64,000 bases of DNA from contig CAZIAD010000006.1 of assembly GCA_964537555.1 (NCBI GenBank), forward strand, positions 62,001-126,000, given 5' to 3'. The first letter of the stretch is position 1. The number at the start of each line of letters is the position of its first letter. Below the pieces are notes generated by a model. It was given only the letters and a program-made list of their open reading frames with translations. It searched no databases and was not told where the DNA came from. Positions 1 to 7,900 of the stretch are shown here, piece after piece. Both the position numbers and the translations under genes were made by a program. This DNA comes from CAYRWR01 sp964537555. Lineage in GTDB: Bacteria > Spirochaetota > Brevinematia > Brevinematales > CAYRWR01.

Positions 1-741
1 CTCACGGGCCACCACTTTACCTATATGTATCCCGTAAGGGTAGATATCACTCTCGCCTGAGGTCACGACCTCCTGGCCGATATAGGCATTGGCTTCCACA
101 GGTATAAACTGCAGCACGCAGTTCTGGTTCCAGGAGGCATTCCCGTTCATAATACCCACATAACCTGAGTCTTTCAGAGCCACCCCGATAATAAAGTTTC
201 CGGCTGTCACGATACGTACTTTGGAAGCCATGAGAGATACTTCGGTGGTCTTGCCCACCAGAAATACCTGTCCTTCTTCGTTAAAGGAGATCACAGGCAT
301 ATTTTCTTTTATATTATCCAGCTTGCCCTTGTTGATCACAAAGTAGTCTCCGTTGAGGTTAGGGTCACGGTACACGATCTGGGCATAGGTAGTATCGTAA
401 TTGATCTGTTTCTTGATACCCAGAGTCTCTTTGAGCTGGGTATTTTCATTGGTGATCTCGGAATAGAGGATGAGTTTCTGCTGGTAGTTGATGAGACGTT
501 TCTTGGTCTCCACCAGCTCCTTTTCCAGCTGCTTGATCCGGGAAAAGCCCGTAAAGGTGTTTTTAAAAAATCCCCCCACGCCTTTTATAGCATATTCAAA
601 AGGGTAGGTGATAAAGAAGAAAATGCGGGAAAATTTGAAGTTTTCAAACTTAAGATTCAGGAACATGGTGCCAAATGATAAAGACAGCAGGATGATCATG
701 ATCAGGGTGGCTTTGTTCTTGTATAAATAAATATTCTGCAT
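1..741 (-). CDS. mreC: Rod shape-determining protein MreC (partial, C-terminus off the left edge)
   Basis: Translating the minus strand from the ATG at 741 gives an open frame to the window edge (247 codons). It starts with a short cytoplasmic stretch and one membrane segment (about residues 10-28). A charged, coiled-coil-like region follows (about 65-95), then a beta-rich periplasmic part with GDYFVINKG and VRIVTAGNFIIGVA-like strands, as in MreC. MreC is the periplasmic scaffold that links MreB to the elongation peptidoglycan synthases. It starts 10 bp after mreB ends, so the two form one operon. The identification rests on layout and position; the end of the protein is not visible. Confidence 0.88.
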   Translation of the reverse strand, partial: MQNIYLYKNKATLIMIILLSLSFGTMFLNLKFENFKFSRIFFFITYPFEYAIKGVGGFFKNTFTGFSRIKQLEKELVETKKRLINYQQKLILYSEITNENTQLKETLGIKKQINYDTTYAQIVYRDPNLNGDYFVINKGKLDNIKENMPVISFNEEGQVFLVGKTTEVSLMASKVRIVTAGNFIIGVALKDSGYVGIMNGNASWNQNCVLQFIPVEANAYIGQEVVTSGESDIYPYGIHIGKVVARE

Positions 742-751
742 TTTCTAAAGG

Positions 752-1783
752 CTAGTTATAGCTCTGGTTCTCGTATTTCTTGATCTCGGCCAGATACTTG
801 CCGCTGCCCATAACCACACAGGTCAGAGGGTTCTCAGCCAGGAATACAGGTACCCCGGTGTTCTTGGCGATAAACTTGGTCAGTCCGCGTAAGAGAGCAC
901 CGCCCCCGGTCATGACGATACCTCTGTCGATGATGTCAGACGCCAGCTCGGGAGGAGTCTGGTCCAGGGTAGAGCGTACGGCATCCAGAACTTTGTTTAC
1001 AGTCTCCTGCAGGGCTTCGCGTACTTCTACAGAGTCGATCTTGAGGGTACGGGGCAGTCCGGATATAGCATCACGTCCCTTTATTTCTATGGTCTCTACG
1101 TTTTTCAGAGGGTAGGCGCTTCCGATCTTGATCTTCAGTTCTTCTGCGGTCTTTTCCCCTACGATGAGGTTATGGTATTTCTTAAGGTGGGACATGATAG
1201 CTTCGTCAAATTTATCTCCACCCACACGGATGGAATTGGTGATCACGATACCGCCCAGGGACAGTACGGAGACTTCGGTAGTACCACCGCCGATGTCGAT
1301 AATCATGTGTCCGGCGGGTTCCTCTACAGGGATACCGGCACCCAGAGCTGCGGCCCGGGACTCTTCGATGAGGTAGATCTTGGTGGCACCGGCCTGCTCG
1401 GCCGCTTCACGTACGGCACGGCGTTCTACTTCGGTGACACCACTGGGTACACCGATCACTACACGGGGGCGTACCAGCTTTCTGCGGTCCTGGCTCTTGG
1501 AGATAAAGTACTTCATCATCTTACCCACCACTTCAAAGTCGGCGATCACGCCTTCTCTCATGGGGCGTACCGCGATGATGTCTCCGGGAGTCTTACCCAG
1601 CATCTTTTTCGCTTCCCGGCCTACAGCGATCACTTTGCTGTTGTTACCGGGCTGGATGGCTACTACTGAGGGTTCAGACAGGACGATTCCCCGTCCCTTT
1701 ACGTAGATCAGTGTGTTAGCTGTTCCCAGATCTATGGCGATGTCATTGACGAATACTTCTTTAATACTGGATATGAAACCCAT
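752..1783 (-). CDS. mreB: Actin-like cell shape protein MreB
   Basis: 343 residues, the usual MreB length. The N-terminus carries the actin/Hsp70 phosphate-1 motif (DLGTANT, about residue 18), followed by the phosphate-2 block DIGGGTTEVSV and the adenosine motif TGGGALLRGL near the C-terminus. MreB forms membrane-bound filaments that direct side-wall peptidoglycan synthesis and so set rod or helical shape. The ATG at 1783 follows a strong ribosome site (GGAGGAAG) and a near-consensus promoter. mreC lies directly downstream. Confidence 0.98.
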   Translation of the reverse strand: MGFISSIKEVFVNDIAIDLGTANTLIYVKGRGIVLSEPSVVAIQPGNNSKVIAVGREAKKMLGKTPGDIIAVRPMREGVIADFEVVGKMMKYFISKSQDRRKLVRPRVVIGVPSGVTEVERRAVREAAEQAGATKIYLIEESRAAALGAGIPVEEPAGHMIIDIGGGTTEVSVLSLGGIVITNSIRVGGDKFDEAIMSHLKKYHNLIVGEKTAEELKIKIGSAYPLKNVETIEIKGRDAISGLPRTLKIDSVEVREALQETVNKVLDAVRSTLDQTPPELASDIIDRGIVMTGGGALLRGLTKFIAKNTGVPVFLAENPLTCVVMGSGKYLAEIKKYENQSYN

Positions 1784-1817
1784 TCACTTCCTCCGTGGCC
1801 TTGCAAATTGGTCTCTT

Positions 1818-1846
1818 ATTTTAAGGAAGGAAAGGGAAATAAGCAA
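1818..1846 (-). promoter_or_regulatory. Probable sigma-70 promoter of mreBC
   Basis: On the minus strand TTGCTT (1841-1846) and TAAAAT (1818-1823) are separated by 17 bp, about 35 bp upstream of the mreB start. Confidence 0.6.
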
Positions 1847-1927
1847 GTCTTGAGGGTACTTAACTACGATATAGCCAGAGTCCGGGCCCCCACCCGGCTC
1901 CACGGCCGGAGATGCCTGGCGGGGGAC

Positions 1928-1970
1928 CATACTTTCTTGCCCGGCCCAGGAAAGTATGCAAAGAAGGGCC
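1928..1970. repeat. Palindromic element, REP-like
   Basis: The arms CATACTTTC (1928-1936) and GAAAGTATG (1950-1958) form a perfect 9-bp inverted repeat around a GC-rich centre, followed by CAAAGAAGGGCC. The pattern CTTTCTT / AAGAAAG(TA) followed by GCAAAGAA resembles intergenic palindromic repeats common in many proteobacterial genomes. That comparison is from memory. No second copy was found in this window. Confidence 0.45.
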
Positions 1971-2258
1971 TTTTTTGGGTGGGACCGTTGGGCTTGCCCT
2001 CGAGTTGAAAGCCTGGAGTGTAGCAGACATTGTGCTCAAGGGCTTAATGGCCGGAGGCTGAGTAAAGATTAGGGTAAGTAAGCCCTTGAGGGGTGTAGTG
2101 TAGGGTGCACAATGAGGAGAAGAACAGGCCTTCAAGACGAGGTATTAACGTTCTCCCTTCCGAGATATTTTTTTAATAATGTTGTGGAAGTGTTGTACTG
2201 TCGTTGTGTGGGAGTATGGCATGTGCCGCCCTTTTGATTCCCTAAAAAGCCCTGTCCC

Positions 2259-2287
2259 TTGACAAGAGGAACATATTTATATATACT
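2259..2287 (+). promoter_or_regulatory. Promoter of leuB
   Basis: TTGACA (2259-2264), a 17-bp spacer and TATACT (2282-2287). This is nearly consensus for the housekeeping sigma factor and lies 45 bp upstream of the leuB ATG. Confidence 0.75.
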
Positions 2288-2331
2288 AAATGAAATGAAG
2301 TATATATAAATATCAATGCAAGGATACTATT

Positions 2332-3414
2332 ATGCCACATAAGATCGCAGTCCTGCCCGGAGACGGTATCGGCCCCGAAGTGATGCAGGAAGCTCTCAAG
2401 GTCCTGGATGCCACATCCCGGCTCAGTGATATACGATTTGACTATGAATGGGCGGATGTGGGGGGAGCGGCTATAGATAGCTACGGTCAGGCTCTGCCGG
2501 CAGCCACCCTTCAGCTCTGTGAGGATTCCGATGCCATATTGTTCGGCTCCATAGGAGGCCCCCGTTGGGAACATCTGCCTTCCGAGCAGCAGCCGGAGCG
2601 TGCCTCTTTGCTGGTCCTGCGAAAACATTTCCAGTTTTATGCCAATATCCGTCCGGTACGGCTTTTGCCCGAGATGGCGGGTATTTCCCCTCTCAAAAAC
2701 GAGATACTGAAGGGCGGACTGGACATCGTCCTGTTCCGGGAGCTCACCGGGGGCCTGTACTACGGCCAGCCCCAGGGCAGGGAGAGCGGACGGGCATATA
2801 ATACCCTGTCCTATACCCGCCCAGAGGTGGAACGTATAGTACGACTGGCCTTTGAGACCGCCCGGGCCCGTAAAAAGATATTGCACTCAATAGATAAGGC
2901 CAATGTCCTCATCACTATGGTTTACTGGCGGGAGATCGTGCAGGAGCTCAGTGCTGACTATCCAGATGTAAGGGTGGAGCATGTCCTGGTGGACAATGCC
3001 GCCATACAGCTCGTTAAAAATCCGGCCCAGTTCGATGTCATCGTGACCAGCAATCTGTTCGGAGATATCCTCAGTGACGAGGCCGGGGCCATCATCGGCT
3101 CCATGGGTATGCTCCCCTCCGCCTCGGTCAATGAACAGGGCTTCGGACTCTACGAGCCGGCCGGGGGATCTGCTCCCGACATAGCAGGCCAGGGCATCGC
3201 CAATCCCATCGCCCAGATCCTGTGTGTGGCCCTTATGTTGCGCTATTCTTTTGGCCGGGATGATATCAGCCGCTACATTGAAAATGCCGTACATAAGGTA
3301 CTCCGTCAGGGCTACCGTACCGGGGATATCTATGAACCGGGCAGTAGCCGGGTCTCCACCGCTGAGATGGGTGACCTCATTGTTCAGGAATATGAGAAAC
3401 TTTTCCAGGGATAA
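2332..3414 (+). CDS. leuB: 3-isopropylmalate dehydrogenase
   Basis: 360 residues, normal length for LeuB. This enzyme makes the third step of leucine synthesis: NAD-dependent oxidation and decarboxylation of 3-isopropylmalate in the cytoplasm. Visible motifs are GDGIGPEV near the N-terminus, the substrate-binding arginine segment (ASLLVLRKHFQFYANIRP, about 86-103), the metal-binding SDEAGAIIGSMGMLPSAS and the NAD-binding GSAPDIAG. The leucine-specific loop favours LeuB over isocitrate or tartrate dehydrogenases. No other leu genes adjoin it. The ATG follows a ribosome site (CAAGGA) at 2319-2324. Confidence 0.96.
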   Translation: MPHKIAVLPGDGIGPEVMQEALKVLDATSRLSDIRFDYEWADVGGAAIDSYGQALPAATLQLCEDSDAILFGSIGGPRWEHLPSEQQPERASLLVLRKHFQFYANIRPVRLLPEMAGISPLKNEILKGGLDIVLFRELTGGLYYGQPQGRESGRAYNTLSYTRPEVERIVRLAFETARARKKILHSIDKANVLITMVYWREIVQELSADYPDVRVEHVLVDNAAIQLVKNPAQFDVIVTSNLFGDILSDEAGAIIGSMGMLPSASVNEQGFGLYEPAGGSAPDIAGQGIANPIAQILCVALMLRYSFGRDDISRYIENAVHKVLRQGYRTGDIYEPGSSRVSTAEMGDLIVQEYEKLFQG

Positions 3415-3483
3415 GAACAGAGCGGTATCCTGCCGGGGTACGCTGCTGCCTGATGCATGGTCCTGTTTCAATACAGCTTTAGA

Positions 3484-3512
3484 TTGATTTTAATGATATT
3501 TTTACTTAGAAT
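3484..3512 (+). promoter_or_regulatory. Possible promoter of the small membrane protein gene
   Basis: TTGATT (3484-3489), 17 bp, TAGAAT (3507-3512), about 40 bp upstream of the GTG start at 3553. It is weaker than the other promoters here. Confidence 0.4.
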
Positions 3513-3552
3513 AGTTCGATATATACCGGAATAGTTTTACAGGGAGGGCAGT

Positions 3553-3954
3553 GTGGAATGGTTTATGGGACTGATGCGTACAGCTTTAGCGGGGAATGGC
3601 ATCTGGATAGGGTTCGTATTGACCCTGGGCCTGTTTGTCACTGGAGTGATTCTGGAGAAAAAGACCGAATTCAAGCTGACCCTGGGAGTAGTGGACTATC
3701 TGGTATTGTGCGTCCCTGCCTTTAATCTGATCGGAGCGGCTATTCTAGTGATACTAGAGCCTGACCTTACGCAGGTTAACTTTCTGTTTTATACTATCAT
3801 TTTTTGGCTCAGCCTGGCAGGCACCTGTGTCCTGTCCCTGGTAGCCAATCCCAAAAAGCCTCAATACATGGCATTATCCATCCTGGTAAAGATCTCCTTT
3901 ATCCTGATGCTGCCCCTGGCCACCCTGTTGCTGTACCAGGGGGTCATGGTTTAA
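3553..3954 (+). CDS. Small multi-pass membrane protein of unknown function
   Basis: 133 residues from a GTG start preceded by GGAGGG (3542-3547). Four hydrophobic segments (about residues 12-33, 47-68, 76-98 and 105-130) suggest a four-helix inner-membrane protein with very short loops. I recognise no family. It ends 34 bp before the cupin gene, so the two may be co-transcribed. An integral membrane nature is clear; the function is not. Confidence 0.7.
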   Translation: MEWFMGLMRTALAGNGIWIGFVLTLGLFVTGVILEKKTEFKLTLGVVDYLVLCVPAFNLIGAAILVILEPDLTQVNFLFYTIIFWLSLAGTCVLSLVANPKKPQYMALSILVKISFILMLPLATLLLYQGVMV

Positions 3955-3988
3955 GTGCCTCTATCATTTTACTGCAGGAGGGTGAGAC

Positions 3989-4489
3989 ATGTACACAGCC
4001 GAACATTTCATCTCGAAACTAGGCCTGGAAAAGCATATAGAAGGCGGGTATTTTAAAGAAGTGTACCGCAATCAGCATCTCCTGTCCGGCCAGATCTATT
4101 CAGAAGGATTTGAAGACAAGCGTGCTCTGGCTACCACTATCTACTTCCTGCTCCAGTCCGGCCAGGTGTCCCGATTTCACAGCCTGAAGTTTGACGAGAT
4201 ATGGTTTTATCATTACGGCTGTCCTATGCTGTTACACAGCATAGATAGCTCCGGCAGCTATAGTGCTGCGGTGTTAGGCTTAGGCCTGGACCGGGGGGAA
4301 ATGCCCCAGGTGCTGGTACCGGCCCACACCATATTCGGTGCTGAGCCTCTGGACAGGGACAGCTTCTCCCTGGTCAGCTGTATGGTCACGCCGGGCTTTG
4401 ACTTCCGGGACTTTGTCCTCTATACAGAAGAGGAGCTCCTGAGTAGATATCCTCAGCATGCAGATATTATCAGCCGGCTGAATGGCTAG
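3989..4489 (+). CDS. Cupin-fold protein (DUF985 / cupin_5 family)
   Basis: 166 residues. The N-terminal LEKHIEGGYFKEVYRN block, the central SGQVSRFHSLKFDEIWFYHYG segment with two candidate metal histidines, and the C-terminal VTPGFDFRDFVL block match the DUF985 cupin family, small single-domain beta-barrel proteins of uncertain biochemistry. The ATG has a GGAGGG-type ribosome site just upstream. Cytoplasmic; no signal peptide. The family assignment is confident; the substrate is unknown. Confidence 0.88.
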   Translation: MYTAEHFISKLGLEKHIEGGYFKEVYRNQHLLSGQIYSEGFEDKRALATTIYFLLQSGQVSRFHSLKFDEIWFYHYGCPMLLHSIDSSGSYSAAVLGLGLDRGEMPQVLVPAHTIFGAEPLDRDSFSLVSCMVTPGFDFRDFVLYTEEELLSRYPQHADIISRLNG

Positions 4490-4628
4490 ACAGTATCCTG
4501 CCCCACACCTCTAAAACCTTTTCATCGCACCCTTAAATTTTTCATAAATCCTTTCTAACCATTTCCTCCTGTTGCACTCTGATCTATTAAACACACTCTT
4601 CACCCTCCAAAACATTGTTTCTCATGAA

Positions 4629-4659
4629 CCCTCTCCCTTCACCCCGGGAGAGGGTTTTT
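4629..4659 (+). terminator. Rho-independent terminator
   Basis: CCCTCTCCC (4629-4637) pairs with GGGAGAGGG (4646-4654), an 8-nt loop lies between, and TTTTT follows. It could end the leuB-cupin transcript. Confidence 0.65.
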
Positions 4660-4705
4660 GTATGCGGGGAGCTTATGACCCATCACCGGGGCAACGGGCA
4701 AAAGA

Positions 4706-4738
4706 GTCGAAAGTCTGAAAGTCAAAAGTCGAAAGTCG
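4706..4738. repeat. Short AAAGTC-type tandem repeat
   Basis: About five imperfect copies of a 7-8 bp unit ending in AAAGTC or GAAAGTC (cGAAAGTC, TGAAAGTC, AAAAGTC, GAAAGTC). Non-coding low-complexity DNA; no function is evident. Confidence 0.7.
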
Positions 4739-4853
4739 TCCCCTCGATAGTTCAGCTAGACTTCGTAAACGGTAAACTCGGGGACCACCTCATCTTTAAA
4801 AATCCCACCCTCCGTGCTATATTATCTTCATGTCTAACAATGTTTTCACTCAA

Positions 4854-4871
4854 ATTTTCCCGCCGGAAAAT
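4854..4871. promoter_or_regulatory. Candidate operator upstream of the giant-protein operon
   Basis: ATTTTCC - CGCC - GGAAAAT is a perfect 7-bp inverted repeat ending two bases before the -35 box at 4873. The position suits an activator site; the regulator is unknown. Confidence 0.4.
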
Positions 4872-4872
4872 G

Positions 4873-4901
4873 TTGCTTTTATGGGTCTGGAAACGTATAA
4901 T
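4873..4901 (+). promoter_or_regulatory. Promoter of the giant protein / alpha-2-macroglobulin / pbpC operon
   Basis: TTGCTT (4873-4878), 17-bp spacer, TATAAT (4896-4901), 47 bp upstream of the ATG at 4949. Confidence 0.7.
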
Positions 4902-4948
4902 CAGACATAAAACTAAAAAAACACAGTCCACATGCATAAGGGGTGAGT

Positions 4949-7900
4949 ATGAAAAAGCGCTTTTACACAGTATGTCTTTCATTAATATTATCCGTAGCGG
5001 GGCCGGCACTGTATAGCCTGGACAGCTACAGTCTGAGCCGCTCCGTCTTCAGTGAGGCTTCCTATAATGAGAGTATCCTCACTATAAATCAGTACGGCTA
5101 CTATTCCGTCATCACTAAAAGTAAACACGGTACCGGCCTCACTCTGGTCAACCAGATGACCGGGCCGGTCTCACCTCAGGGTTCTCCGGGAGATTTTGAC
5201 GGCCGTATCGACATGCTCCTCGATGAGGGAAAGTACAAGATACGCATGTACGGTACGGAGCACCCCGATGACCGGCTCAGCCTGGAGGTACGGCCCTACA
5301 AAGAGCTGAACCTGCCTCAGTCCCCCGTACTGAACCCCGACCAATATATTCAAAAAGAGCTGGGCGACCTGGAACAGCTGTCCTACTGGATAGAGGTAAA
5401 GAAGGATAATGACCCGGTCTATCTGGAGATGCAGGGACGCAACCTGTCCCGGGTGGTGATATGGAAGGACGGCTCCTGGGTAGAGGATGTCAGGTCGTTT
5501 AAAAAGACGGTGGAGTTCGAAGCCGGACGGCCTCTCACTTCCATCATCATCAATACCACTCTGCCCAAAGGATACTATAAGGTCACTGCCTACGGCGGGC
5601 CGGAGCAGAAATGGGCCAAACAGAGTACTGCCCATCCCTTTCGCCTGCACTACGGCCTGGCGGGCATAAACCCTAATTCCCGCTTTGCCGGGAAAATATC
5701 CCCCTACGGGGTGAACCGTTATATCATCCAGGGCTCGGCGGACTTTTACCTGCTTCAGGCCAATGAAAAAAAGGATTATAAGCTCAAGGTACAGAGCCTT
5801 TCCAAAAACGAAGACTTTGACCATTATGATTATCTGGCAGAGATCACAAAGAAATCCAGTACTCCCCAGTGTACCGTGAACCGCTCCTACTATAACGGTA
5901 CTATAATGATCTGCGTAGAAGGCACTCCGGGCGATCCTTTTGTACTTCAGACCCTGTACAGCAGCCAGTCTATGTATGTCAGCCCCCGCACCTCGGGTAA
6001 GTACTGGGTATCTACTGTCCACACAGGCTTTATTGGAGATAATGTGGATGCTTCAGGATTTCTGGTGGATACCTATGGTACGGATAAGGTAGTGGCTCAG
6101 GACCTGCCCGAGCTCAATATGAAGCAGGGCTGGACCCGGACTTTTAACCTGTTGGATAACGTCACTGTCTATTTCGAAGTCTCTCAGGGGGGGAGTTACG
6201 AGATCGACTATTCCGGTGTGACTGCCCGGACCCGCATCGAGCGGTTTCTTACTTCCTATCCCCAGAACTATCGCAGCCCGGATTTTGAGTCGGGTAACAG
6301 AGTGGTCAAGCTGGAAAAGGGCATCAATGTCCTCACCATACAGCCGGAAAAAAAAGGTATCATTAACTTCCAGATCAAACCCAAGGGCCTGGCTCTGGGT
6401 AAGAAATCCGACAGTCCCTTTCAGGGAAATGTGCAGATACCTTCCATCCACCTGGATAAGAATCACGGCTACCGTTTTTATACAGGCCAGCAGGGTGAGG
6501 TTAGGTCCGGAGTACAGCTCCGGGAACTGCCCCTGGATCTGCGCCAGTCACTCTCCATCTACCTGAAGGCAGGGGAGACCATAGAGATCCCGGCCCTGGT
6601 TTATACACCCAGTGTGGTTGGGGTCAGTTCTGAGTCAGGATCTGCCTATGAACTGAGCCGGAATGGTCAGATACTGGAACCAGGGAAGTCCCGTCTGGAC
6701 ACAGGATCGGTGACACTCAGTCTGAAGAATAAAGGTGCTCAGACCGAGATGTATTCCATTCAGTTTGTAGATATCAATACCCTGCCTGAGGCTGAGCCTA
6801 AATATCTCTCCACCAAAGTATTGGACTCTTTTCCGGATTTTGAGATCATTAGTGCCAATAAAGTCCATCATTTTGACCTGGAAGCCAGGGCCCGCAAGGT
6901 CTACCTCCTCAAGGTCGATAAGGCAGGTATCTATAAGATACAGAGTACCGGGCTGTTGAAGACCAGGGCTGTCATGAGGGACAGGCTTACTCCCAGCATG
7001 GGCAGTGCCGAGGCAAACGGCCCCGGCCGTAACTTCCTGCTCCAGTCCTTCCTCAAGGAGGGGATCTACCAGATCAGCATAGAGACCCTGGGCAGCTCTG
7101 CCGGGCACCTGGGTGTATTATTAGAGTACATTCCTCCCCGGGAAGGTGGAGAGCTGGTCCTGGATAAGGCCATGAAGGCTACCGTGCCGGCCGGTGACTC
7201 TCTGATCTACCGCTTTAATATCCCTGTACAGGGACGCTATCAGCTCAATACCATTGGTATGAGCCGGGACTATCCCTGCCGGGTGGAGGACAGCCAGGGC
7301 TATCCCCTGTTTGCCCCTTCTCCCAGGACAGATTTTAATCATGTATTTTCAGCCGGGGCTTATCGCCTGATATCCCTGCCTCAGGAAGTGGAAGGTAAGA
7401 GACTGACTACCCTGGCTCAGGCATTAGATCCAAAAGAACTCACCGGAAAAGGGCCTATCCCCCTGGCTCTGAACTCCCGGCGCTATAATCAGTGGAAGGC
7501 CACGGAAGGGGATAAACGGGAACCGGATATCTATACGTTTAGCCTGCCTGCCACTATGCCTGTGACCATCAGCTTCACAGCCACTATGTGGGCCCGGCTC
7601 TACTCAGTGACCGGAGGGCAGCATAAGCTCATCAAAAAAATATACCCGGATGATAAAACCCTGCATGAACTGGATGCAGGTTCCTATAGCCTGGAGTTTA
7701 TGCCCTTACGTAAGGACAATCTGGTAGACTATTCCGTCGACCTCTCCACCCAGGTGCTGGTGGATGGACTCTCTTATACTACCAGTCCGGGCCGTAACTT
7801 TGAAGTCTTAGTAGAAGTCCCCAGCCTGGTGGAATTCTCATCAGAAGGCAAGACTGATGTCTTTGCTGAGCTCTACGATGAAAAGGGCCGACTGCTGGAA

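Larger units (their letters stand above)
1784..2331. other. Long divergent intergenic region between mreB and leuB
   Basis: This 548-bp stretch has no gene I can support. It holds the two divergent promoters at its ends and a GC-rich middle (about 1885-2110) unlike the AT-rich flanks. The middle contains the palindromic element annotated separately at 1928-1970. Short open frames on both strands have no ribosome sites and no recognisable product. Confidence 0.6.
4490..4948. other. Intergenic region upstream of the giant-protein operon
   Basis: 459 bp without a credible gene. It contains, in order, a C/T-rich low-complexity part, a terminator hairpin (4629-4659), a run of AAAGTC repeats (4706-4738), a short inverted repeat (4854-4871) and the promoter of the downstream operon. 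The long frame across it lacks a ribosome site and has atypical composition. Confidence 0.6.

Noticed and set aside
2242..2886. 214-codon open frame antisense to the start of leuB
   Set aside because: It runs against a confident leuB gene and across its promoter; no ribosome site or family motif.
4706..4738. CRISPR-like array
   Set aside because: The units are 7-8 bp with no spacers; no cas genes are in the window.
4615..5016. 133-codon frame upstream of the giant protein
   Set aside because: It runs through a terminator hairpin, tandem repeats and the operon promoter and overlaps the start of the real gene in another frame.
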